Position numbers and translations under genes: made by a program. DNA of 64,000 nt from Neoaquamicrobium microcysteis. Its GTDB lineage: Bacteria; Pseudomonadota; Alphaproteobacteria; Rhizobiales; Rhizobiaceae. The DNA lies in assembly GCF_008180155.1 (NCBI RefSeq), contig NZ_VSZS01000060.1, positions 124,001-188,000 of the forward strand. The letters run 5' to 3'. The notes under the pieces are model-generated. The model made no database searches, was not told the DNA's origin, and saw nothing but the letters and a program-made list of their open reading frames with translations. Positions 16,859-25,007 of this stretch are shown piece after piece (within the stretch, counting starts at the first letter, position 1; each line of letters opens with the position of its first letter).

Positions 16859-17836
16859 ATGTCCCGCCGCAGCTATCTGATACGCCGCGCCCTGCAGGCG
16901 TTCGTATCGCTTTTCATCATCGCGACGTTGTTGTTCTTCTTGTTTCGCGCCGGTTTGCCGGACCCGACGACGGCGCTTCTGGCTGAAGGCCTGAGCCCGG
17001 AGCAGCGCGAAATGGTACGCCGCTCGTTTGGTCTCGATCAGCCTCTATGGCAGCAATATCTGCTGTTCCTGCAGAATGCCGTGCAGGGCGATTTCGGCTT
17101 CTCGTTCCACTATCGCGCCCCGGTGGCCGACATCATCTGGGAACGGCTCGGCAACACGATGGTGCTGATGCTGACGGCGATCACCATCGCCTATGTCATC
17201 GGTGTACCGCTGGGCGCATGGCTATCCTGGCGGCGGGGTACCAGAGCCGACACGACAGGCATCTTCGTAGGCCTGATGTTCCGCTCCGCCCCGATGTTCT
17301 GGACGGGCATGATCGGCATCCTCGTCTTCGGCGTGATGCTGGGCTTCTTGCCAACCAGCGGCATGCGCACGCTGCCCTACACGGCCACAGGGTTCTTCGA
17401 CAAAATCTTCACGCTCGACTTTCTATGGCATCTGGCGCTGCCGGCCATGATCGTGGCGCTTTACTATCTCGGCTCGCCGCTGCTCATCATGCGCAACACC
17501 ATGCTCGAGGTCTATGGCGAGGACTTTATCGAGATGGCACGCGCCAAGGGGCTGCCCGAGCGGCGCATCCTCTACAACCACGCTGCGCGCAACGCGCTTC
17601 TGCCCGTCGTCACGCAGCTTGCAGTGACGATCGGGCTGGCGGCCGGCGGGCAGGTGGTGGTCGAGGTGGTGTTCTCGTGGCCGGGGCTGGGCCGTGAGAT
17701 CCTCAACGCCGTGCGCACCTCCGATTTCCCGCTGGCGCAGGCGAGCTTCCTGGTCATGGCCGCCTTCGTCATCACCCTGAACCTGCTTGTCGATATCCTC
17801 TATTCGACGCTCGACCCGAGGGTGAGTTTCAAATGA
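16859..17836 (+). CDS. Peptide-type ABC permease 1 (DppB-like)
   Basis: The 325-aa protein begins MSRRSYLIRRALQAFVSLF and has six membrane helices. The expected periplasmic segment LGLDQPLWQQYL appears here as FGLDQPLWQQYLLFLQNAVQ. The cytoplasmic coupling loop is FIEMARAKGLPERRI, and the end is STLDPRVSFK. It has ordinary length for the family, so the oddities of this transporter are confined to its other subunits. It overlaps the next gene by ATGA, which couples their translation. Confidence 0.9.
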   Translation: MSRRSYLIRRALQAFVSLFIIATLLFFLFRAGLPDPTTALLAEGLSPEQREMVRRSFGLDQPLWQQYLLFLQNAVQGDFGFSFHYRAPVADIIWERLGNTMVLMLTAITIAYVIGVPLGAWLSWRRGTRADTTGIFVGLMFRSAPMFWTGMIGILVFGVMLGFLPTSGMRTLPYTATGFFDKIFTLDFLWHLALPAMIVALYYLGSPLLIMRNTMLEVYGEDFIEMARAKGLPERRILYNHAARNALLPVVTQLAVTIGLAAGGQVVVEVVFSWPGLGREILNAVRTSDFPLAQASFLVMAAFVITLNLLVDILYSTLDPRVSFK

Positions 17837-19581
17837 TCCTGCCGTCCTACTTCAAGAGCGCGCTCGCGCCGCTGCGGTTCATGCTGATGGACCGGCTGGC
17901 GGTGATCGGCCTCGCCGTCCTGTCGCTTATCGTCGCCATGGCGCTGGCCGCGCCGCTGCTCTCCACGCACGATCCGCGCGCCGTCAACGAGGTCGAGGAC
18001 GCCTCCGTGCTCGTCCGCTCCGGCGACGCCGAAACCGGGATCGTTTGGCGGCTCGAAAACTCGCTCGGCGATGTCGCAATCCAGGCGGCGGACGATGACG
18101 GCACCGGCAACGGCATCGCCGTCGGGCGCGAAGGCACGGCTTATCGCTATACGGTCGGTGAGGGCTGGAGCGGTATCGAAACGCCGGTGGATGCCGACCT
18201 GAACGGTGTGGCAATGGCCGCCGACGGCAAAGCACTGGCGGTCGGTTCTGGCGGAACGATCCTGCACCTCGATGGCGAAGAGTGGCAGGCGATCGAGGCT
18301 CCCGCGCCCGCCGATCTGAACGCTGTCGCGTGGCTCGACGCGGGCTCGGCGCTCATTGTCGGCTCCGGCGAGGAAATATGGCGGCTCGACCTTTCGCCAT
18401 CGCCGCAGGTCACCGAAATCGACAGTCCGGTAGGACGCGGCTTTCCACTGTATGCGGTTGCGCGCGACGCGGACGGCACCATGCTGGCGGTCGGCGATCG
18501 CGGCCTTGCGATCCGTTATGACCCCGCCGACGGCAGCGCCGCGATGGAGCGGCTGGGAACGTCGCGCCAGCTCAACGGCCTGCATATCTCGCCGAGCGGC
18601 AATGCGCTCGCCGTTGGAGAGCGCGGCACTGTAGTGAGCCGTGCGGGGCCTGAGGCCCGCTGGAGCGAGGAAACGGTCGCCGAAATGCGCGCGCTGCGCA
18701 GCGGCTGGGTCGGCGACGATGGTGCCGCCTTTGCAGTGGGCCGCAACGGCACGATCATCGAGCGCGCGGCAGACGGCGAAGCATGGCAGCCGGCAAGTAG
18801 CGAAAGCGAACGTCACTTCCGTGCGGTGATGGCGGCAGGCGAAAACGTCTTCGCGCTCGGTTCCGACCGGTTCGTCAATCGCCTCGCCGCGCCGAGCGCC
18901 GACCACTGGTTCGGCACCGATCATCTCGGCCGCGATCTCTACAGCCAGAACGTTCACGGTTCGCGCATCGCGCTGCTGGTCGGCTTTCTTGGTGCGCTGC
19001 TGGTGGTGCTGATCGGTACGAATGTCGGCCTCATAGCCGGCTATTTCCGTGGCCGGACCGAGACTGTGCTGATGCGCACGGTGGACGTGATGTACGGTAT
19101 TCCCTTCGAGCCTTTTGCGCTGATTCTCGTGCTTCTGTTCGAGCCGAGCCTGACCATCGTGATCCTCGCCGTGTCGCTGCTGACATGGCGCACGGTTGCG
19201 CGGCTCATCCGCTCCCAGGTTCTGTCGCTGCGCGAACGTCCGTTCGTGAAAGCGGCACGCGTCGCCGGCGCGTCTGACCTGCGCATCATGTACCTGCACA
19301 TCTTTCCGAACGTGATGCCGCTGGTGTTCCTCGAACTAGCCATCATCGTCGGCGTTTCGATCATCGCCGAAGCCACGCTCTCCTTCCTCGGGCTCGGGCC
19401 GCCGCAGTCGATCTCGTGGGGCGGCATCCTGCATAACGCACGCCTGTCGGGCGCTTGGCGCACAGCATGGTGGTGGAACCTGCCGCCGGGCTTCTTCATC
19501 ATGACGACGGTGCTGTCCGTGTTCTTCATCTCGCGTTCGCTTGAGCTGATCGCCAACCCGCGCCTGAGGGCACGCCAATGA
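17833..19581 (+). CDS. DppC-like ABC permease with seven-repeat propeller-like insertion
   Basis: The 582-aa protein is about twice family length. TM1 is near residues 21-42. The conserved FGTDHLGRDLYSQ motif that normally follows within a few dozen residues appears only at 360-372, and the remaining five helices and the coupling loop (FVKAARVAGASDLRI) are normal. Residues about 90-350 contain seven repeats, each marked by a VG-x-x-G core: 95 IAVGREG, 135 LAVGSGG, 174 LIVGSGE, 218 LAVGDRG, 259 LAVGERG, 300 FAVGRNG and 340 FALGSDR. Their spacing is 39-44 residues. This fits a seven-bladed beta-propeller of the YCF48/BNR-like kind. By DppC topology it would lie in the periplasm. Confidence 0.88.
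   Translation: MILPSYFKSALAPLRFMLMDRLAVIGLAVLSLIVAMALAAPLLSTHDPRAVNEVEDASVLVRSGDAETGIVWRLENSLGDVAIQAADDDGTGNGIAVGREGTAYRYTVGEGWSGIETPVDADLNGVAMAADGKALAVGSGGTILHLDGEEWQAIEAPAPADLNAVAWLDAGSALIVGSGEEIWRLDLSPSPQVTEIDSPVGRGFPLYAVARDADGTMLAVGDRGLAIRYDPADGSAAMERLGTSRQLNGLHISPSGNALAVGERGTVVSRAGPEARWSEETVAEMRALRSGWVGDDGAAFAVGRNGTIIERAADGEAWQPASSESERHFRAVMAAGENVFALGSDRFVNRLAAPSADHWFGTDHLGRDLYSQNVHGSRIALLVGFLGALLVVLIGTNVGLIAGYFRGRTETVLMRTVDVMYGIPFEPFALILVLLFEPSLTIVILAVSLLTWRTVARLIRSQVLSLRERPFVKAARVAGASDLRIMYLHIFPNVMPLVFLELAIIVGVSIIAEATLSFLGLGPPQSISWGGILHNARLSGAWRTAWWWNLPPGFFIMTTVLSVFFISRSLELIANPRLRARQ
17962..18900 (+). repeat. Coding segment for the seven-repeat insertion
   Basis: This segment encodes residues about 44-356 of the permease, between TM1 and the GTD-x-x-GRD motif. 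Repeats follow the pattern hydrophobic-A-VG-x-x-G-T-I, then a variable arm with a Trp in several copies, then L-x-x-V and D-G or a similar turn. The frame is open throughout and codon use resembles the flanking permease parts, so it is not a misassembly or a pseudogene remnant. Confidence 0.8.
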
Positions 19582-21860
19582 GCGCAAACCTTCTCGACGT
19601 TCGCGATCTGGCGATCCATTACCGCACAGGCTCTGGCCCTGTGCAGGCGGTCGATGGCATCGACTTTTCGATCCGGCCCGGCGAGGCGCTGGGCCTCGTC
19701 GGCGAGTCCGGCTGCGGCAAGACCACGGCCGCCAAGGCGATGCTGAAGCTTCTTCCACCAAACGGCGAAATCCCGCGTGGTCGCATCGACTTCGGCGGAC
19801 GCGATCTCGTACCGCTGGACGAGGAAGCCATGCGGCGCGTTCGCTGGAAGGATATCGCCTGGATTTCGCAAGCCGCGATGAACGCGCTCGATCCCGTCTA
19901 TCGCGTCGGCGACCAGATCGTCGAGGCGATGCAGGCCCACATCACCATCGACACCAAAGATGCGTGGGCGCATGGTGAGACACTGTTCCGTGCGGTCGGC
20001 ATCGACCCGTCGCGGCTGCGCGCCTATCCGCACGAGATGTCGGGCGGCATGAAGCAGCGCGCCATCATCGCGATGGCGATGGCGCTCGACCCCAAGCTGG
20101 TGATCGCAGACGAGCCGACGACCGCGCTGGACGTGGTGACGCAGGCGCAAATCCTCGCGCGGCTGAGCCGTTTGCGGCGCGAACACGGCATGTCGCTGCT
20201 GTTCATCACCCACGACATTTCAGTGGTGGTGCAGACCTGCGATCGGGTGGCTGTCATGTATGGCGGCAAGATCATGGAAACCGGGCCCGTACGCGAGGTC
20301 TTCCGCCTGCCGGCGCACCCCTACACGATGGGTCTGACCAACGCGTTTCCAACGCTGGAAGGAGCAAAGCGCGAGCTGATTTCCATTCCCGGCACACCGC
20401 CGAACCTTCTGAACCCGCCCAAGGGCTGCCGCTTTGCGGCGCGATGCCCGTTCGCAGAGGAGCGCTGCCGCGAGGAAGCGCCTGCGCTGCGACAGGTGAG
20501 CGGCGATCACGCGACCGCCTGCCACTTCCCCGAGCGCGCGGAAGAGTTCCGCGTCATCGCCTCGCGCAACGAGACTTGGGAGAAAGTCGGCGAACGGCTG
20601 GGCGAAGCCATGACACCGCCGGCGTCCAAGGCGCAGGTGGAAGGCGGCAACGTCGTTGAGGTCGAAGCCCTCAAGCGGCACTTCCCGATACCCGGCGGGT
20701 TCTTCTCCTCATTCGGCGGCGGCGAGGAAAAGAAGGTCCATGCGGTCGACGGCATCGACTTCGATTTGAAGGCAGGCGAAATACTGGGACTTGCAGGCGA
20801 ATCCGGTTCCGGCAAGACCACGACCGGCGAGATGCTGGTTAAGCTGCAGGAGGTGACCGAAGGCGAGATACGCTTCGATGGAGGCGACGTATCGACGCTC
20901 AAGGGCAAGGACTTGAAGGCCTTCCGCCGCGCCGCTCAGATGGTGTTTCAGGACCCTTACCAGACGCTCAATCCCCGCTTCACGATCGCGGACATCGTCG
21001 GTGAGCCCCTCAAGATCCACAAGCTCGCTAAGGGCGACGAGCTTTCGGCAAAGGTGAAGCAGGCGCTGGAACGCGCCGGGTTGAAGCCGGCCGACACCTA
21101 CCTGGAACGGTTCCCGCACGAGCTTTCGGGCGGGCAGCGCCAGCGTGTGGCGATCGCCCGCGCTATCGTTCTGGAGCCGCGCTTCGTAGTCGCCGACGAG
21201 CCGGTATCGATGCTCGACGTGTCGATCCGGGCCGGCGTGCTCAACCTGATGCGCCGGTTCCGCGACGAACTCGGCATATCCTTTGTCTATGTCAGCCACG
21301 ACCTGCCGACGATCCGCTACGTCGCGGACCGCACAGCGATCATGTATCTCGGCGAAATCGTCGAGGTGGGCCCGACCGAGACGGTGATTGCAGAGCGCAA
21401 GCATCCCTACACGCAGCTCCTGCTGGATGCGAGCCCCGAGCCCGATCCCGACGTGGTGAAGCCGCCGCTGGAGGCGGCAGGTGAAATCCCCAGCGCCATC
21501 GAACCGCCGAACGGCTGCCGGTTCCACACGCGCTGCCCGTTGGCGACCGTGGAGTGTGGCTGGGAAGGGCGTGACGTGGCATCCGCGATCGCAGCGCGCA
21601 AGCTTGCCGGCGTCGATGTCTCCACGCTTGGCGAGCCGAAGGTCGAGGGGCTCGACATCGTGGTCACGGCGCCGCAAGGCACCGACGCAGCACGCGTCGA
21701 GATCGAAGGCGTCATGCGCGAGCGCAGCGAGGCGCTGGCGGACGCGGCACGCATGTCGGCGGATGGCGGCGCGTTGCGGCTTTCTTTCGAGCGAAAGTCG
21801 TCGCCGGCAATCCGCAATGTGGGCGTCGGCCACAAGGTCGCCTGCGTGCTCTACGACTGA
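19578..21860 (+). CDS. Fused dual-domain peptide-type ABC ATPase with C-terminal extension
   Basis: The 760-aa protein joins DppD-like and DppF-like halves. Half one has Walker A GESGCGKTT (42-50), signature MSGGMKQR and Walker [13 protein letters not shown]. Half two has Walker A GESGSGKTT (about 407-415), signature LSGGQRQRV and Walker B FVVADEPVSMLD. Each half ends with a cysteine motif of the oligopeptide-transporter tail (GCRFAARCPFAEERC; GCRFHTRCPLATVEC), a region known to hold an Fe-S cluster in some DppD proteins. About 100 residues follow the second motif, containing VEGLDIVVTAPQGTDAARVE and ending VGVGHKVACVLYD; I do not recognise them. The start overlaps the permease stop (ATGA). 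Confidence 0.9.
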   Translation: MSANLLDVRDLAIHYRTGSGPVQAVDGIDFSIRPGEALGLVGESGCGKTTAAKAMLKLLPPNGEIPRGRIDFGGRDLVPLDEEAMRRVRWKDIAWISQAAMNALDPVYRVGDQIVEAMQAHITIDTKDAWAHGETLFRAVGIDPSRLRAYPHEMSGGMKQRAIIAMAMALDPKLVIADEPTTALDVVTQAQILARLSRLRREHGMSLLFITHDISVVVQTCDRVAVMYGGKIMETGPVREVFRLPAHPYTMGLTNAFPTLEGAKRELISIPGTPPNLLNPPKGCRFAARCPFAEERCREEAPALRQVSGDHATACHFPERAEEFRVIASRNETWEKVGERLGEAMTPPASKAQVEGGNVVEVEALKRHFPIPGGFFSSFGGGEEKKVHAVDGIDFDLKAGEILGLAGESGSGKTTTGEMLVKLQEVTEGEIRFDGGDVSTLKGKDLKAFRRAAQMVFQDPYQTLNPRFTIADIVGEPLKIHKLAKGDELSAKVKQALERAGLKPADTYLERFPHELSGGQRQRVAIARAIVLEPRFVVADEPVSMLDVSIRAGVLNLMRRFRDELGISFVYVSHDLPTIRYVADRTAIMYLGEIVEVGPTETVIAERKHPYTQLLLDASPEPDPDVVKPPLEAAGEIPSAIEPPNGCRFHTRCPLATVECGWEGRDVASAIAARKLAGVDVSTLGEPKVEGLDIVVTAPQGTDAARVEIEGVMRERSEALADAARMSADGGALRLSFERKSSPAIRNVGVGHKVACVLYD

Positions 21861-21937
21861 GCGCGCATATGGGCTTGCAGGCAGCGTGACGGCAAGGCTA
21901 TTGGCTTTGCCACCCTCTCGTTGTGAAGGACGCTCGC

Positions 21938-23077
21938 ATGCGCAAGATGCTTACCATCGCCGACCTCAAGGATCTCGCGCGGCGGCGCGTGCCGACGATG
22001 TTCTTCGACTATGCCGATTCCGGCGCATGGACCGAGAGCACCTACCGCGCCAACGAAGAGGATTTCGCCAGGATCAAGCTGCGGCAGCGCGTTCTGGTCG
22101 ATATGACCGACCGCTCGCTCGAAAGCAGGATGATCGGCGAGAAGGTCTCGATGCCCGTGGCACTGGCCCCGACCGGCCTGACAGGCATGCAGCATGCCGA
22201 CGGGGAGATGCTAGCCGCGCAGGCGGCCGAGGCATTCGGCGTGCCGTTTACGCTGTCGACCATGAGCATCTGCTCGATCGAGGATGTCTCGTCGGTCACC
22301 ACTAAGCCGTTCTGGTTCCAGCTCTACGTGATGCGCGACCGTGATTTCGTCGGCAATTTGATCGACAGGGCGAAGGCTGCGAATTGCTCGGCGCTGGTGC
22401 TCACGGCGGATCTGCAAATCCTCGGCCAGCGTCACAAGGATGTGCGCAACGGCCTGTCGGCGCCGCCGAAGCTGACCCTGCCAAACCTCGTCAACATGGC
22501 GCTGCGTCCGCGCTGGTGCTTGGGTATGCTGGGCACGTCGCGCCGCACCTTCCGCAACATTGTCGGTCACGCCAAGGGCGTGGGCCACCTGTCGTCGCTG
22601 TCTTCGTGGACGGCCGAGCAGTTCGATCCGAAGCTGTCGTGGGACGATGTCGCCTGGATCAAGGAACGCTGGGGCGGCAAGCTGGTCATCAAGGGCATTC
22701 TGGATGAGGAGGATGCGCATATGGCAGCCGCTACCGGGGCTGACGCGATCATCGTCTCCAACCATGGCGGCCGCCAACTCGATGGCGCGCTTTCGTCCAT
22801 CGCCATGCTGCCGCGCATTGTCGATGCAGTCGGTGACAAGATTGAAATCCATGTCGATGGCGGCATCCGCTCGGGCCAGGATGTGCTGAAGGCCATCGCG
22901 CTGGGCGCGAAGGGCACCTATATCGGCCGACCCTTCCTCTACGGGCTCGGCGCGATGGGCAAGGACGGGGTGACGACCGCGTTGGAGATCATCCGCAAGG
23001 AGCTCGACATCACCATGGCGCTCTGCGGCAAGCGCAACATCGCCGATGTCGACGGCTCGGTGCTGGCGCAGGTCTAG
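21938..23077 (+). CDS. FMN-dependent alpha-hydroxy-acid oxidase/dehydrogenase (LldD-like)
   Basis: The 379-aa protein has the family's TIM barrel: FFDYADSGAWTESTYR near the start (FMN site), VALAPTGLTGMQHADGE, FQLYVMRDRDF, and IIVSNHGGRQLDGALSS with the catalytic His and substrate Arg. DGGIRSGQDVLKAIALGA binds the phosphate. Such enzymes oxidise L-lactate, glycolate, mandelate or related 2-hydroxy acids. The ATG at 21938 has GAAGGA 7 bases upstream; a GTG at 21923 lies inside that site. It lies 77 bases after the transporter operon and may be co-transcribed, but the natural substrate is unknown. Confidence 0.9.
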   Translation: MRKMLTIADLKDLARRRVPTMFFDYADSGAWTESTYRANEEDFARIKLRQRVLVDMTDRSLESRMIGEKVSMPVALAPTGLTGMQHADGEMLAAQAAEAFGVPFTLSTMSICSIEDVSSVTTKPFWFQLYVMRDRDFVGNLIDRAKAANCSALVLTADLQILGQRHKDVRNGLSAPPKLTLPNLVNMALRPRWCLGMLGTSRRTFRNIVGHAKGVGHLSSLSSWTAEQFDPKLSWDDVAWIKERWGGKLVIKGILDEEDAHMAAATGADAIIVSNHGGRQLDGALSSIAMLPRIVDAVGDKIEIHVDGGIRSGQDVLKAIALGAKGTYIGRPFLYGLGAMGKDGVTTALEIIRKELDITMALCGKRNIADVDGSVLAQV

Positions 23078-24180
23078 TATTTCAAGGCGGCGTCGGTCAC
23101 CACGACGCCTGCGCGCGCGGAACGCTGGGCTGCGATGCCCATCGCCACCGCGCGCCACCCGTCTTCCAGCGTAACCTCAACCGGCCCTTCCCCGCGCAAC
23201 GCGGCGCAGAAGCGCTGGTGCTGGTAGAAGGTAGAGCCATTGTGGTCGCCGGCCGCCAGAAGGGTCGGGTCTACCGGTATCTCGACCACGCGTGGGCCGC
23301 CGGGCTGACGAGGGCTGACGACGACCAGCGGTGTCGGCGGATCGCCGGCCTCGGGCGGCCAGAAGCGGGTGGGGCCGGGCACAAGGCACTCGATCTTGCC
23401 TGCTGCGCCAACCGCGCTGATCTCTTCCTGATACCGGCTGCCCTCGGCGAACATGCACAGTTCCAGCATGGCACGCGCGCTGCTGGCGAAGTCGATGATG
23501 ACGTAGCCGTTGTCCCAGATGTCGGGTGTCTCGTTCCCGTAGCGCTCATCGAGATGGTTTACCGCCTGCCCTGCAGAAGCCATGACACGCACCGGCTCGG
23601 ATTTCAGGATCAGGCGCATCAGGTCGAAGAAGTGACAGCATTTCTCGACGAACGTTCCGCCGGACGTGCGCTCGAAGCGGTTCCACGCGCCGACCTTGTC
23701 GAGAAACGGATAGCGATGCTCCCGGATCGTGAGCATACGGATGCCGCCGGTGGCCGCCTCCGCCTCGGCGATGAATTTCGCCACCGGCGGCATGTAGCGG
23801 TATTCCATCGCTACCCAGACAGGTGCGGGATAGCGAGCGGCGAAATCCCGCATCGCCTCGGCTTCCGTCGGGTCGATGAAGAGCGGCTTTTCCACGATGA
23901 GCGGAAGCGGCCGTGTAGCTGCTATCTCGCGCAACTGAGCTGAATGCACGTGGTTGGGGCTGGCGATCAGCACGCAGTCGATGTCCGGATGCGCCAGCAC
24001 ATCGCGGACTGAACCGACCAGTGCAGCCGCCGGCGCAAGCGAGGCGGCAATCGTCCGCATGGCCTCGTCAGGCTCGAATATGACCGTGACGCTGGTGTCG
24101 GGCAGCAGCGCGATGTTGCGCAGGTGCTCCTGCCCCATCATGCCGCATCCAATGATGCCATACGAAATATGCTTGCCCAT
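23074..24180 (-). CDS. Gfo/Idh/MocA family NAD(P)-dependent oxidoreductase
   Basis: The 368-aa protein opens with a Rossmann motif (YGIIGCGMMGQEHLRN), then LIASPNHVHSAQL, the conserved VEKPLF lysine motif and, later, GGTFVEKCCHFFDL with the catalytic-region His. These enzymes usually oxidise or isomerise sugars, inositols or sugar acids. The ATG at 24180 was chosen because the Rossmann strand starts eight residues later. Its TAG stop overlaps the TAG stop of the convergent oxidase gene in the palindrome CTAG. The GntR gene lies 7 bases upstream on the same strand, so the two form one leftward unit. Confidence 0.88.
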   Translation of the reverse strand: MGKHISYGIIGCGMMGQEHLRNIALLPDTSVTVIFEPDEAMRTIAASLAPAAALVGSVRDVLAHPDIDCVLIASPNHVHSAQLREIAATRPLPLIVEKPLFIDPTEAEAMRDFAARYPAPVWVAMEYRYMPPVAKFIAEAEAATGGIRMLTIREHRYPFLDKVGAWNRFERTSGGTFVEKCCHFFDLMRLILKSEPVRVMASAGQAVNHLDERYGNETPDIWDNGYVIIDFASSARAMLELCMFAEGSRYQEEISAVGAAGKIECLVPGPTRFWPPEAGDPPTPLVVVSPRQPGGPRVVEIPVDPTLLAAGDHNGSTFYQHQRFCAALRGEGPVEVTLEDGWRAVAMGIAAQRSARAGVVVTDAALKY

Positions 24181-24187
24181 GATTTTC

Positions 24188-24889
24188 CTAGCGAAGCCGA
24201 GAGACATAGCGCGCGACCGTGTGGTCGAACCATGTCCGGGAGTACTCTGCGCTGGCGCCGTCCTGCGTCCAGCCGATGCGCTCGATGAAACCGGCCGGCT
24301 GGCCCGGCGTGAGGCCAAGGCCGGCTGGCGTCCAGTCAGGCGCGTCGGCTACGCCCACGCGGTCCTCGGCCCGCGCTATCCAGATGCCGAGTGCCCGCCG
24401 GTAGTAGAGGTAGAGCGAGTCCGACAAGTCCTCCGGTTGGATCCGGTCGACGTAGCTGCCATCAAGCCAGATTTCCTCCACCGCAGCGGGCCTGCCGCCG
24501 AGGCTCCGCAGCCGGCGAACCCGATGACCTTCCGGGCTGGAGCCGAAGGCGGGCATATCGTCTGTCTTGGCGAGGCGCCCTACTGAAATGACGCGCGCGG
24601 TCGGCAACCCACCGCCCTCGACAAGCTCCAGACGGAAAAGCGCGTAGACGCTTTCGACTTCACTTTTGGAGCGGATGTAATTGCCCGAGCCCTGTATGCG
24701 TTCCAGCAGGCCCTTGGCGTGCAGGTCGGCCAGGGCCTTGCGCAAGGTGCCAACCGCGATGCCGAGGCTTGCCGCCATATCGCGCTCGGGTGGCAGCTTC
24801 TCCCCGTCGAGCCTCATGCCTGCAGCAATCTCCCGTATCAGCATCTCGCTGATCTGCTGGTGTACGGGAAGGGCGTAATTGCTGGTCAT
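24188..24889 (-). CDS. GntR-family regulator, HutC/UTRA type
   Basis: The 233-aa protein has an N-terminal winged helix (VHQQISEMLIREI, LPPERDMAASLGIAVGTLRKAL, GLLERIQGSGNYI). A UTRA effector domain follows, with LRSLGGRPAAVEEIWLDG and a C-terminal AEYSRTWFDH strand. Such regulators sense sugars, amino acids or catabolic intermediates and bind palindromes at their own promoters. The ATG at 24889 (MTSNYALPVHQQ) is preferred over a GTG at 24916 that lies in the operator-like region. It is divergent to the SsuD-like cassette and co-directional with the Gfo/Idh/MocA gene, so both units are likely targets. Confidence 0.88.
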   Translation of the reverse strand: MTSNYALPVHQQISEMLIREIAAGMRLDGEKLPPERDMAASLGIAVGTLRKALADLHAKGLLERIQGSGNYIRSKSEVESVYALFRLELVEGGGLPTARVISVGRLAKTDDMPAFGSSPEGHRVRRLRSLGGRPAAVEEIWLDGSYVDRIQPEDLSDSLYLYYRRALGIWIARAEDRVGVADAPDWTPAGLGLTPGQPAGFIERIGWTQDGASAEYSRTWFDHTVARYVSRLR

Positions 24890-24906
24890 GGTCGGCGCGC
24901 GAAAAA

Positions 24907-24933
24907 ATTGATACACTATTGATCTACATCAAT
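24907..24933. promoter_or_regulatory. Operator-like repeats in the GntR/monooxygenase divergent region
   Basis: ATTGAT (24918-24923) and ATCAAT (24928-24933) are a perfect inverted repeat with spacer CTAC. A further direct copy ATTGAT occurs at 24907-24912, 11 bases upstream of the first arm. The site lies between the divergent start codons and is the best candidate for the HutC-type regulator's operator. Confidence 0.45.
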
Positions 24934-25007
24934 GGCGATGTTACGCAAGAGGAAATCGCCCGGCTCCGAAAAGCGGAGGTTTCGGGCAACAACGGAAGGA
25001 CAGACTC

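Noticed and set aside
17962-18900. Propeller segment as an assembly chimera or inserted gene
   Set aside because: The frame is continuous, it contains no internal start with ribosome-binding site or mobile-element ends, and it joins TM1 and the GTD-x-x-GRD motif precisely.
17800-19299. 499-aa minus-strand open frame across the propeller region
   Set aside because: It mirrors the permease gene. The plus-strand frame has transmembrane helices, family motifs and coupled neighbours, while the mirror has none.
23074-23077. Shared CTAG double stop of the LldD-like and Gfo/Idh/MocA genes
   Set aside because: It is neat but expected by chance in a compact genome; the uxuB/MetE-like pair overlaps similarly.
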